Positions 34,969 to 43,280 of a DNA stretch of 64,000 bases are shown piece by piece. Made by a program: the position numbers and the translations under genes. Positions within the stretch are counted from its first letter, which is position 1, and every line of letters begins with the position of its first letter. Below the pieces are notes generated by a model. It saw nothing but the letters and a program-made list of their open reading frames with translations. It searched no databases and was not told where the DNA came from. Origin of the DNA: Kibdelosporangium sp. MJ126-NF4 (GTDB taxonomy: Bacteria; Actinomycetota; Actinomycetes; Mycobacteriales; Pseudonocardiaceae); assembly GCF_000826545.1 (NCBI RefSeq), contig NZ_CDME01000012.1, positions 124,001 through 188,000 on the forward strand, written 5' to 3'.

Positions 34969-35299
34969 ATCGGGGTTCGTGGTCGCCGTTGCCGTCATAT
35001 GGCAGTCATCGGCGCCACCAACGGGGGACGCGGTAGGCGGTGGCGCCACCATCGCCACCGCCATGGATCTCCGACTCGCGACGCCCAGTACCCGCTTCGG
35101 CTTCGTGTTCACCCGGCGAGGGCTGACTGCCGAGAGAGCCTCCAAATACTCCGATCCACGCCAACGTCCACTGTGGCTTGCCTGGGTCCCCGAGTGGAGC
35201 GATCCTCAACGCGAAACTGGGAAACAACCCAAGCCACCCAGGCATCCCCTTCGCCCCGCTCCCGGAGTGCGCAAGTTCCGAGATGGCCTCCCGTGCGAG
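34969..35299. other. non-coding stretch before the giant palindrome
   Basis: No frame here has a credible ribosome site plus a recognisable protein. The stretch becomes rich in GCGC-type short repeats towards its right end, where the palindrome arm begins. Confidence 0.6.
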
Positions 35300-36169
35300 C
35301 GCAAGACCGCAAGAGCCTGCGCGCCAGCGCAGGGGTGCGTGGCGTGCACGCCAGCGCAGGGGCGTGCGGCATGTGGGGCGCGCGAATGCGCAGGGGTGTG
35401 GTTCGTGGGGTGTCCCTCCCGTATGGCCTGGGCGCAGCCATACCACGGCGTGTCGGGAGGTCGGCCTACGCAAACCAACCCACAGCGCAGGCCCTACCGA
35501 CCTCCCGGCACGCCGTGGTTTCCTTTGGCAGGCCATACGGGAGGGGCGCCCCGCGCCCCCCACTCGACCCAGGAAGCCGCGTGGGTTAAGCGAACCGGCT
35601 CGGCGAACAGAGTTGTTTGTGTCCCCTCTTGGCGGCCTGCCCGCCGGCGAGGCATCTTTTTCTTTTCTCTTCCCCCGATGACACGTGCGCGCGGCCATCG
35701 CGTGACTGCCGCAGCCGCGTGACTGTCACGGCCGCGTGACTGCTGCTGGCACCGTGTGTGCGGCCATCGCCGAAGGCCCGCCTCAGGGACGTGACTGTGA
35801 TGCCCGCCGTGTCGGGCTCGTTCCCGACGCTCGAGTTGGCTCGTGGCTCGAAGAGAATGTCCTCGCCGGACGGCAGGCCTCCAAGAGGGAAACCAACCAT
35901 TCCCGCCCACCCGGTTGGCTCAGCCCACGTGACTTCCCGGGTCCAGTGGTAGAGAGGCGTGGTCGGTCCCCTCCCGTATGACCTGCCGGAGGAAACCACG
36001 ACGTGCCGGGAGATCGGTACCGCCTGCGCTGTGGGTCGGTTTGCGTAGGCCGACCTCCCGACACGCCGTGGTATGGCTGCGCCCAGGCCATACGGGAGGA
36101 AACCAACCACGAACCCACCCATGCGCTCACGCGCGCACTCTTGCGCTTGCGCGCAAGACCTCTTGGGAG
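35300..36169. repeat. about 0.87-kb imperfect palindrome with internal hairpin elements
   Basis: Two 131-132-bp elements, A (35414-35545) and B (about 35969-36099), are near copies in opposite orientation. Each is itself a hairpin: in A the arms CCCTCCCGTATGGCCTG and CAGGCCATACGGGAGGG are perfect, and inner arms 35443-35464 and 35497-35518 match at 21 of 22. Segment 35566-35655 is also mirrored by 35855-35943, and the outer flanks are loosely mirrored (GGTTCGTGG and its inverse). The whole is thus one large inverted duplication centred near 35755. It ends at the left end of the IS3 element. Confidence 0.85.
35701..35751. repeat. three 17-bp tandem repeats in the palindrome centre
   Basis: CGTGACTG recurs at 35701, 35718 and 35735 with an exact 17-base period; the units end in CCG, CCG and GCA. 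A further CGTGACTG occurs near 35790. The array sits in the unpaired centre of the large palindrome, next to a T/C-rich tract at 35653-35675, so it looks iteron-like. Confidence 0.8.
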
Positions 36170-36202
36170 TGACCCGATTCGACAGACAAGGTCGATATGT
36201 GG

Positions 36203-37099
36203 TCAGGCTACCGCAAGCTCGGTATCGGTTTCCTGGGCCTGTTCGTAGGCGGCGGGGCTGAGGTAGCCGAGGCTGGAGTGCCGTCGGCGGGTGTTGTACC
36301 AACCCTCGATGTATTCGAAGATGGCCTTGTGTGCCAAGGCTTTCGTGGGCCATGCCTGCCGGTCGAGCAGTTCGGTCTTGATCGTGGCGAAGAACGACTC
36401 GGCGACCGCGTTGTCCCAGCACTGTCCCTTACGGCCCACCGACAGCCGCACCCCGGCGCCCCGCGCGAGCCGGGCGTACTGACCGGAGGTGTACTGGCAG
36501 CCGCGGTCGGAGTGAAAGATCACACCCGGTGCTGGGCCGCGCTGAGTGATCGCGTTGCGCAGGGCCTGGTCGACCAGGTCGGTCCGGAGGTGATCCGCGG
36601 TCGCCCAGCCCACCACCCGGCGAGAGCTCAGATCGATGACGGTGGCCAGGTACAACCATCCCTCCCAGGTCGGGATGTAGGTGATGTCACCACACCAGCG
36701 ACTGTTGACATCTGTGGTGGTGCAAGCGAAATCCCTGCGGATCAGATCATCGGGCAGGGTAGCGGCCGGATCCGGCACGGTGGTGGTCCGCCACCGTTTC
36801 GGTGTCCTTCCCGCCAGCCCCGCGGCACGCATCAACCGGGCCACCCGCTTGCGCGAACACCGCCAGCCGGTCGCCACCAGCTCGGCATGCACCCGAGGCG
36901 CCCCATAGGTCCCCTTCGACTCGGCGTGGATCGCGACAATCCGCTCGGTCAACGCGGCATCATCACGAGCCCGCTGGGATGGTTCGCCGGTGCGCTGGGC
37001 ATAGTAGGCGGCACGGGAGACCTCAAGCAGCTCACACGCACGTTTGACGTTGCTGGTGGCGCTGACCTTCTCCGCCTCGATGAACGGGTAGACGTTCAC
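36203..37099 (-). CDS. IS3-family transposase OrfB
   Basis: A 298-residue DDE transposase. The N-terminal HTH_21-like part (ACELLEVSRAAYYAQR) precedes the rve core: first Asp in WCGDITYIPT, second in GVIFHSDRGCQYTS and the Glu in CWDNAVAESFFATIK. The characteristic C-terminal YNTRRRHSSLGYLSP is complete, so the enzyme looks functional. It starts with a GTG that overlaps the orfA stop (GTGA), allowing coupled or frameshifted expression of an OrfAB fusion. Confidence 0.95.
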   Translation of the reverse strand: MNVYPFIEAEKVSATSNVKRACELLEVSRAAYYAQRTGEPSQRARDDAALTERIVAIHAESKGTYGAPRVHAELVATGWRCSRKRVARLMRAAGLAGRTPKRWRTTTVPDPAATLPDDLIRRDFACTTTDVNSRWCGDITYIPTWEGWLYLATVIDLSSRRVVGWATADHLRTDLVDQALRNAITQRGPAPGVIFHSDRGCQYTSGQYARLARGAGVRLSVGRKGQCWDNAVAESFFATIKTELLDRQAWPTKALAHKAIFEYIEGWYNTRRRHSSLGYLSPAAYEQAQETDTELAVA

Positions 37100-37407
37100 C
37101 GGGTCTCCTTGGCGAAGAAAGCCGTGGCGCGTTTCAGGATCTCGACATCTTCCCGCAGCCGGCGGTTCTCCGCCCGCAACACGGCCAGTTCGTCGCGCTC
37201 CGTGCTGGTCGGCCCGTCAGTGCGGGTCCCCGCGTCTAGCTCGGCCTGCTTGACCCACTGCCGTACCGCGGTCTCGGTCAGGTCAAAATCCCGCGCGACC
37301 TGCCGCATCGACCGGTCCCCACGCTGGCACAACTCCACGATCTCGGCTTTGAACTCCGGCGTGAACGCCCGCCGAGGCCGTCGCTTCTTCTTGCCCACAG
37401 GCTCCAT
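37096..37407 (-). CDS. IS3-family transposase OrfA
   Basis: A 103-residue helix-turn-helix protein that binds the IS ends. It begins KKKRRPRRAFTPEFKAEIV, has VARDFDLTETAVRQWVKQAE as recognition region and a leucine-zipper-like tail (ELAVLRAENRRLREDVEIL, then KRATAFFAKETR). I prefer the ATG at 37407 because GGAAGG lies 9 bases upstream; ATG at 37416 and an open extension to 37458 exist. It overlaps orfB by 4 bases. Confidence 0.92.
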   Translation of the reverse strand: MEPVGKKKRRPRRAFTPEFKAEIVELCQRGDRSMRQVARDFDLTETAVRQWVKQAELDAGTRTDGPTSTERDELAVLRAENRRLREDVEILKRATAFFAKETR

Positions 37408-37683
37408 GATGAACATCCTTCCCAGAGGCTCGCACCCCTGATCTGAGATGTCCGTCAAAACGGGTCAGGCCCACTCTCGCCCACCCATGCGCTTACGCGC
37501 AAGACCTCTTGTGCGCTTGCGCTTACGCGCGCGCACTCTTGCGGTTGCATTGCGCGCACAGCCCGACTTGACGGAACCCTGTCCCCGGCAAACACGCGAC
37601 TCCAGCCATCCCTGACAGCAGCCTGTACCGCGTACCTCTTCGAAGAGCGGACGACAGTGGCCGCTCACCGAAGAGGTGCCATG

Positions 37684-38379
37684 TCAGCCTGCGACGCGCA
37701 GCGTGGGGGCGTCCGCCCCCGATGGGTTGAGGTCGACGCTGCGGTCGACCACGGATTCCTCCCCGACTTCGGCATTGTGGACACGGTCAAGCAGGAAGCC
37801 GCGCGGGGCGTCGCGCAGACGGCACCAGGCAAGCAGATACCAGCCGCGCGGGCCGTGTAACAGCGCCATCGGCTCGACTGTGCGGTCTGTCGTCGCGTCA
37901 TTGCGGTCGTGGTAGCGGATGTGCAGCACTCGGCTGGTTTCCAGGGCGCGCTGGATCGGCCTGGGCACTGCCGACCGAGGGCCGGGTGGCGCGCTGACCG
38001 GACGGACGCGGTCGACAAGGTGATTCGCTCGTTCCAGGTCCTGCTGCGGCATCATGGCCGTGAGCTTGGCCAGGGCCGAGCGTGCCGCTGTCTCGAAGGG
38101 AGCGCCGCGTAGCTCCCGCAAAGCCACGGAGACCGCCATGGCCTCCTCGGTCGTCATGGTCAACATGGGCAAGGCACGGTCCTTGTCCAGTACGTAGCCC
38201 CCGCGTCGTCCCCGGTCTCCGTACACCGGGAGGCCTGACTCCTGCAACGCAGCCAGGTCACGCTCGATCGTGCGGACCGAGACGTTGAGACGATCTGCCA
38301 GCCACCGTGCCGCACGCGGCTCGGGCGCGGCCGCACGAAGCTCCTCCACCAGGGCGAACTGCCGATCGGTTCTGTTCAT
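37684..38379 (-). CDS. HTH/WYL-domain transcriptional regulator
   Basis: A 231-residue regulator of the YafY type. The N-terminal winged helix-turn-helix (LADRLNVSVRTIERDLAALQ, residues about 27-46, then GRRGGYVLDK) is followed by a middle helical part and a WYL domain (about 140-215, HIRYHDRN and GPRGWYLLAWCRLRDAPRGFLLDR in outline). WYL domains sense nucleic-acid or small-molecule ligands. The ATG at 38379 was chosen because MNRTDRQFALVEEL is the family start; the frame is open further upstream. The adjacent methyltransferase gene runs the same way but is separated by 133 bases. Confidence 0.88.
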   Translation of the reverse strand: MNRTDRQFALVEELRAAAPEPRAARWLADRLNVSVRTIERDLAALQESGLPVYGDRGRRGGYVLDKDRALPMLTMTTEEAMAVSVALRELRGAPFETAARSALAKLTAMMPQQDLERANHLVDRVRPVSAPPGPRSAVPRPIQRALETSRVLHIRYHDRNDATTDRTVEPMALLHGPRGWYLLAWCRLRDAPRGFLLDRVHNAEVGEESVVDRSVDLNPSGADAPTLRVAG

Positions 38380-38512
38380 ACGAAGCAAGCTACCGAAGGG
38401 GTCTGACATTTTTGAGGTTGTCGCACAGTCGTTCGTCACCCGTTCGGCCCAACTTGACCGCAAAGTTCCTGGTCAACGCTTCGAACATTTGTTCGAATTT
38501 TTTCTCCGGCCG

Positions 38513-39331
38513 CTAGAAGCGGTAGCGCAGGATCCGGCCGACGTCCCGCAGTGCCGGGATCCGCGCCATGATCCGCAAGCCGATCCGCCCGCTCAGCGGC
38601 AGGTTCTCCAGACCCGGCATGTCCACGCTGCGCAGCGCGTCGAGGCACGTCAGCCCGGGGTGCCACGACTCGATCTCACCGGGATCGTCGATACCCCAGC
38701 GCAGCGTGGCACCGGCGTTGCGGACCGCGGGCACGAGCTTCTGCAGCTTGATCCCCAGCGTGCCGTAGCAGTCGAACAGCAGCTGCCCGGTGGGAAACCG
38801 GCTGGTGACGCGCTCGATCAGGCGTTTGCCGTCCTGCTTGTCCAGGTACATCGACAGCCCCTCGAACACGGCGACCGTCGGCCGGTCCACCGGCACGTCC
38901 GCGAGCCACTCGTCCGACGTCACCGACGCGGCGACGAGACGGTAGTCCCCGCCGGGTGTGCCGAGCAGGCGTTTACGCAGGGCCACCACGTCGGGAAGGT
39001 CCAGGTCCAGCCAGCGCACGGTGTCCGGTGGCGCGATCCGTTGCACGCGCGTGTCCAGGCCACAGGCGAGGTGCAGCACTGTCGCCGACGGGTAGGCGGT
39101 AAGGAACTCACGGGTCCAGTCGTCGAGGACTTTCGCCCTGATCGCCACGCCGACCGCGCTCGTGCCTTCCATCTTGGTCTTGCGGAAGTCGTAGTCGATG
39201 CGCGAGACCGCACGGGCCGCGTCGACATCGTTCAGCACAGAGTTGGGCCTGCGGCTGTCCAGTGCGCGCCCGTAGAGCGTGGCGAGCATGGTCTCCTGGG
39301 CGCCGGTGAGTGTGATCTTCTCCCGCTCCAC
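38513..39331 (-). CDS. LCMT-like class I SAM methyltransferase (COG3315)
   Basis: A 272-residue methyltransferase of the leucine carboxyl methyltransferase-like family, which includes tetracenomycin polyketide O-methyltransferases. The N-terminal TLTGAQETMLATLYGRALDS, SAM motif I TVLHLACGLDTRV (about residue 85), VRWLDLDLPDVVALR acidic motif II and FEGLSMYL are all present. The N-terminal strap and the length agree with the family. No biosynthetic gene cluster surrounds it, so the substrate is unknown. Confidence 0.9.
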   Translation of the reverse strand: MEREKITLTGAQETMLATLYGRALDSRRPNSVLNDVDAARAVSRIDYDFRKTKMEGTSAVGVAIRAKVLDDWTREFLTAYPSATVLHLACGLDTRVQRIAPPDTVRWLDLDLPDVVALRKRLLGTPGGDYRLVAASVTSDEWLADVPVDRPTVAVFEGLSMYLDKQDGKRLIERVTSRFPTGQLLFDCYGTLGIKLQKLVPAVRNAGATLRWGIDDPGEIESWHPGLTCLDALRSVDMPGLENLPLSGRIGLRIMARIPALRDVGRILRYRF

Positions 39332-39446
39332 ACCTTCATGGTGCCACCGATGATTGATTAACGAGATCCCGGCGCCGGTGCCGCGGTGTCCCGGCGGGGG
39401 CAGCCGGTTGGGCCGCGGCGCTGGCCCGGGATCTCCGATCCCACCC

Positions 39447-39821
39447 TCAGTCCGACCTTGCCGGGACCCACTTCGCGCGGTTGGTGTCAGCGTGGATCCA
39501 GCAGCCGTTGTTCGCGGGCGGGGTGTCTGGTCCGACTGTCACGTCGGGCAGGTTGAGCAGGTCGTCGAGGACTCGCGGCGCCGGGCCCGCCGAGCGCCAG
39601 CTGTGCGCGGACGGGGCGAGGACGTCCTTGGTGTCGCCCGCCAGCCTCAGCGCGACCGCGTCGTCCTCGGTGCGCAACTGGACGACGTCGATCACGTCGT
39701 CATGCGGACGGACGCCGACGATGGCGGTGATGTCACCCGACTCGTCCCTCGGGTGGACGAATTTGAAACCGCGTGCGATCAGTTGCCGTAGTCGTTCCTC
39801 GGTGACTTCGGCAGCGTTCAT
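39447..39821 (-). CDS. hypothetical protein
   Basis: A 124-residue acidic protein I do not recognise. It begins EVTEERLRQLIARGFKFVHP, with a DESGDITAIVGVRPHDDVIDVVQLR strand region (in pieces) and a C-terminal NNGCWIHADTNRAKWVP. Its GTG/ATG start region overlaps the DUF397 gene stop by 4 bases, so it is translated with the DUF397 and possibly the helix-turn-helix gene upstream. Codon usage is normal for the window. No membrane or signal segment is seen. Confidence 0.7.
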   Translation of the reverse strand: MNAAEVTEERLRQLIARGFKFVHPRDESGDITAIVGVRPHDDVIDVVQLRTEDDAVALRLAGDTKDVLAPSAHSWRSAGPAPRVLDDLLNLPDVTVGPDTPPANNGCWIHADTNRAKWVPARSD

Positions 39822-40027
39822 CGCATGTCCCCCTCTTTTATCCGGGCGACCAATGATGCTAGACGGTGCCCGTCATACATCAGAGCGGCACCCTGCGGAT
39901 TGCGTGAGTTACGGACAGCGACGCGACCACCTTCGAGCCATGCCAGTTCGACACAGTTGCCGTTCTTTCCGCTGCGACTGCTCTTTCGCCACTCCGGATC
40001 GGCGGTGGCGGACGCGGCGGTGTGCAT
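39818..40027 (-). CDS. DUF397 domain protein
   Basis: A 69-residue DUF397 protein. The family pattern W.KSSRSG..GNCVE.A......VAVR.S..P.G..L is fully present (EWRKSSRSGKNGNCVELAW). DUF397 proteins accompany DUF5753 helix-turn-helix regulators in actinobacteria and are thought to antagonise them, as BldB/AbaA-type or Scr1-type pairs. The matching regulator lies 131 bases upstream on the same strand. Confidence 0.92.
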   Translation of the reverse strand: MHTAASATADPEWRKSSRSGKNGNCVELAWLEGGRVAVRNSRNPQGAALMYDGHRLASLVARIKEGDMR

Positions 40028-40158
40028 CGCTGATGCTCCTCGGTCGACGACGATGCAGATGCAATTGCATCCGGGATTGCGGTCAACCGTAGCATGTGCG
40101 GATCCGCCGTCTTAGGTCTAACAGGGTGATGGTTGCCGACAATGATCAGCGGCGAAGA

Positions 40159-41061
40159 TCAGACCGTCGCACGCGCCTTCATCAGCCACTGCCTGGTCTC
40201 GCGGGGCGTTGCCGCGTCGACGGTCAGCTGATCGAAAACACGCCCGTATTGCTCGACATCGACGCGCTTGTCGAGGTAGAAAGCACCAGTCAGGTGCTCG
40301 ATGTAGACAATGTCCGGCAATTCCGGCTCGCCGAATCTCAACATCGTGAACGCGCCCTCTGCCGCGTAGCCGGACAGCCCGTACGGCACCACCTGCAGCG
40401 TCACGTGCGGCAGCGTGGTCAGCTCCAGCAGGTGGTCGATCTGCTCGATCAGCACCTCCCTGCCACCGAGTGGCCGGTGCAGCACGGACTCGTCGATCAC
40501 CGCCCACAACCTGGGCGGCGACGGCCGATGCAACACCTTCTGCCGACGCATCCGCAGCGTGACACGCCATTCCGCGTCCTCGGTGGCCAGGTCGGGGTGC
40601 CCGCTCGTCGCGATGGCACGCGCGTAGTGCTCGGTCTGCATCAGGCCGGGGACGAACTGCAGCTCGCAGGTGAGGATGCGGGACGCGGCCTCCTCAAGGC
40701 CGACGTAGTCCTGGAACCAGTCCGGCATCAGGTCGGCGAAGCGGTACCACCAGCCCGGCTCGTTCGACTGCCTGACCATGTGCAGGAACTGCTCGCGCTC
40801 GCCATGGTCGTGCACGCCGTAGAGGGTGAGCAGGTCGGCGACGTCGCGTTCCTTGAGACCGACCCGGCCGAGCTCCAGCCTGCTGATCTTCGATTTGGAG
40901 CCGCGGATGCACAGGCTCGCCTCGGCCGGTGAAATTTCAGCGGCCTCCCGCAACCGGCGCAGCTGGGTACCGAGAATAATGCGCAGCGCGGTCGGCCCTG
41001 CCGGGCGGTTGACACCGCTGTCCGACACGCCGTGATCCATACCTGGCCGACCGTCCACCAC
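40159..41061 (-). CDS. XRE-type regulator with DUF5753 domain
   Basis: A 300-residue regulator. The N-terminal helix-turn-helix (residues about 28-80) reads LGTQLRRLREAAEISPAEAS, GSKSKISRLELGRVGL. The DUF5753 domain (about 110-290) includes LEEAASRILTCELQFVPGLMQTEHYARA in outline and the conserved EHLTGAFYLDK. The GTG at 41061 follows AGGGAG; ATG at 41040 is an alternative. It forms the usual pair with the DUF397 protein, and it is divergent from the DUF574 methyltransferase, which such regulators often accompany. Confidence 0.92.
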   Translation of the reverse strand: MVDGRPGMDHGVSDSGVNRPAGPTALRIILGTQLRRLREAAEISPAEASLCIRGSKSKISRLELGRVGLKERDVADLLTLYGVHDHGEREQFLHMVRQSNEPGWWYRFADLMPDWFQDYVGLEEAASRILTCELQFVPGLMQTEHYARAIATSGHPDLATEDAEWRVTLRMRRQKVLHRPSPPRLWAVIDESVLHRPLGGREVLIEQIDHLLELTTLPHVTLQVVPYGLSGYAAEGAFTMLRFGEPELPDIVYIEHLTGAFYLDKRVDVEQYGRVFDQLTVDAATPRETRQWLMKARATV

Positions 41062-41243
41062 TCAGCTCCCTTCAACCCCGAACCCCCACCCAAAACCTAC
41101 TCATGGTAGTCGTCAATAGATCGTCGGACCACACCTCACCTGATCGGAGTAGATAGTCACGATAGCCGGGTGGCCCTGCCGACTGGAAAGCGGATGTGAT
41201 GGGATGGAAAACCCGACGGACGATTCCGGGCTGAGAGGATCAA

Positions 41244-42062
41244 ATGTCACCGAAGCTCGTACCCACCCATATCGACACCACCAAAGCCAGTATCGCGCGG
41301 GTGTACGACGCCTTTCTCCACGGAAAGGACAACTACGAGGTCGACCGCGAGGTGCTGCGCCGGGTGCAGAAGGTGGCGCCGGAGGCGGCGCAGCTCGCGT
41401 TCGACAACCGGGCCTTCCTGATCCGCGTCACCCGCTTCATCGCAATGGAAACTGGCATCACCCAGTACATCGACCTCGGCTCCGGCCTGCCGACCGCCGA
41501 GAACACCCACCAGGTCGCCCAGCGCGTCCAACCGGAGTCCCGCGTGGTCTACGTGGACAACGACCCGGTCGTACTCGCCCACGGCCGCGCGCTGCTCGAG
41601 GAGAACGACCAGACGTTCCTGACCTCCGCGGACATCTTCAAACCCGAGGAGGTGCTCGGCGACGAGATCGTCCGCGAGCAGATCGACTTCACCGAGCCGG
41701 TCGCGTTGTTCCAGCTGGGCACGATCCACCACTACGACGGGGAACGCACCCCGGAGTCGATCATGCGGGCCTATGTCGACGCGCTGCCGTCCGGCTCCTT
41801 CGTCGCCGTCAGCCACTTCTTCGACCCGGAGACCGCCGAGTACAGCGGGCTGGCCAGGAGGATGGAGGACACGTTCCTGCACAGCCCGATGGGCACCGGC
41901 CTGTTCCGCACCCGCGAGCAGATCATGGACATGTTCCCCGGCCTCGAACTGGTGGACCCGGGGCTGACGCTGTGCGCGAACTGGTGGCCGGACGGGCCGC
42001 GGATCAAGCCGCTCACCCAGGTCTCGTACTGCATCGTCGGCGCCGTCGGCCGCAAACCCTAA
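41244..42062 (+). CDS. DUF574-type SAM-dependent methyltransferase
   Basis: A 272-residue protein of the DUF574 (Methyltransf_19) family, abundant in Streptomyces and relatives. The family start HIDTTKASIARVYDAFLHGK and NYEVDRE are exact, followed by the SAM-binding ITQYIDLGSGLPTAENTH (about residue 72) and VVYVDNDPVVLAHGRALL. The ATG at 41244 follows GAGAGGA. The physiological substrate of the family is not known. It is divergent from the DUF5753 regulator and 69 bases ahead of the P450 gene on the same strand, so co-transcription with the P450 is possible. Confidence 0.93.
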   Translation: MSPKLVPTHIDTTKASIARVYDAFLHGKDNYEVDREVLRRVQKVAPEAAQLAFDNRAFLIRVTRFIAMETGITQYIDLGSGLPTAENTHQVAQRVQPESRVVYVDNDPVVLAHGRALLEENDQTFLTSADIFKPEEVLGDEIVREQIDFTEPVALFQLGTIHHYDGERTPESIMRAYVDALPSGSFVAVSHFFDPETAEYSGLARRMEDTFLHSPMGTGLFRTREQIMDMFPGLELVDPGLTLCANWWPDGPRIKPLTQVSYCIVGAVGRKP

Positions 42063-42131
42063 GCAGTGCACTAGTGCGCAAGGCGGCAATCTAGGGCGCT
42101 GAACACGATGTTCAGCGCGTACGATGTACGC

Positions 42132-43265
42132 ATGACTGAGGAACTCCCGATTGCGAGGACGTGCCCGTTCGACCCGCCCGCCGAGTTGACCGACCGGCCC
42201 GCGGTCAGCAGGCTGCGCTTCGGCGACGGCTCGCTCGGCTGGGTCGTGACCACGCACGCCGAAAGCCGGAAGGTGTTGTCGGACCCGCGGTTCAGTGCCC
42301 GCGGCGAGATCGTGCGGTCCCCGATCCGGCCGACGGCGATGCCCGCGTCGCCCGGCTCCTTCGCCTTCATGGACCCGCCGGAGCACACGCGGTACCGCAA
42401 GCTGCTGACCGGCCAGTTCACCGTGCGGCGGATGCGGCTGCTCGAACCGCGGATCGAGCAGATCACCAAGGAACTGCTCGACGCCATGACACCGCCGACC
42501 GACCTGGTGCAGGCGTTCGCGTTGCCCCTGCCATCCCGTGTCATCTGCGAGTTGATCGGTGTCCCCTATGCCGATCACGAGTTCTTCGAGCGCAACTCCC
42601 ACGACATGGTCGAGCCGAGCATCAGCGCGGAGGTCCGTGACGCGGCGGGCGCAGCGCTCTTCGGATACGTGCACGAGCTCGTGCTGGCCAAGCGGTCGAA
42701 GCCGGGTGACGACCTGGTCAGCGGGCTGATCACGGACAGCGACCTCGACGACATGGAGCTCACCGGGATCGCGATCATGCTGTTGTTCGCCGGGCACGAG
42801 ACGACCGCGAACATGTTGGGGCTCGGCACTTTCGCACTGCTGCGGCATCCCGACCAGCTCGCCGGGCTGCACGACGACGTGCCCGGTGCGGTCGAGGAAC
42901 TGTTGCGGTACCTCAGCATCGTGCAGTTCGAGGTCAACCGGACAGCGTTGGAGGACGTCGACCTCGGTGGCGAGACGATCAGCGAAGGCGAGACGGTCCT
43001 GGTGTCGCTGCCCGCGGCCAACCGGGACACCTTCGAGCGGCCGGACGAGCTGGACCTCACCCGCTCGACGAGCGGGCACCTGGCGTTCGGGCACGGCGTG
43101 CACCAGTGTCTCGGGCAGCAACTGGCCCGGATCGAGATGCGCGTCGCCTTCGCCGAACTGTTCACCCGATTCCCCGGCCTGCGGCTGGCCGTCGACCCCG
43201 CGGACATCCCGCTGAACGTCCAGCGCGGGATCTACGGCGTGGCCAGCCTGCCAGTCACCTGGTGA
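42132..43265 (+). CDS. cytochrome P450
   Basis: A 377-residue class I bacterial P450 (CYP105/107-like size). The I-helix oxygen-binding motif is FAGHETTAN, the K-helix ExxR is EELLR, and the heme loop is LAFGHGVHQCLGQQLAR with Cys326 as ligand. The N-terminus is short (MTEELPIARTCPFDPP), as in soluble P450s. The ATG at 42132 was chosen over an upstream ATG at 42108. No ferredoxin gene is adjacent, so it depends on redox partners elsewhere. The substrate is unknown. Confidence 0.95.
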   Translation: MTEELPIARTCPFDPPAELTDRPAVSRLRFGDGSLGWVVTTHAESRKVLSDPRFSARGEIVRSPIRPTAMPASPGSFAFMDPPEHTRYRKLLTGQFTVRRMRLLEPRIEQITKELLDAMTPPTDLVQAFALPLPSRVICELIGVPYADHEFFERNSHDMVEPSISAEVRDAAGAALFGYVHELVLAKRSKPGDDLVSGLITDSDLDDMELTGIAIMLLFAGHETTANMLGLGTFALLRHPDQLAGLHDDVPGAVEELLRYLSIVQFEVNRTALEDVDLGGETISEGETVLVSLPAANRDTFERPDELDLTRSTSGHLAFGHGVHQCLGQQLARIEMRVAFAELFTRFPGLRLAVDPADIPLNVQRGIYGVASLPVTW

Positions 43266-43280
43266 GTCAGCCCCAGTGAA

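Larger units (their letters stand above)
36170..37467 (-). mobile_element. IS3-family insertion sequence, intact
   Basis: A 1298-bp element bounded by inverted repeats TGACCCGATTCGACAGACA (left, from 36170) and TGACCCGTTTTGACGGACA (right, read inward from 37467), matching at 16 of 19 positions. It encodes orfA and orfB in the usual overlapping arrangement, both apparently intact. No 3-4-bp target duplication is visible: GAG precedes the left end and GGC follows the right end. Both flanks carry related sequence (CCCACCCATGCGCT, ACGCGC, AAGACCTCTTG), so the element sits between two copies of a short repeat. Confidence 0.9.

Noticed and set aside
35300..36169. CRISPR array or phage attachment site
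   Set aside because: Repeats are inverted and nested rather than direct with unique spacers, and no cas or integrase gene is nearby.
34916..36422. Several overlapping open frames on both strands in the repeat region
   Set aside because: The frames translate the same inverted repeat on opposite strands and encode similar nonsense segments; no start site or protein family supports them.
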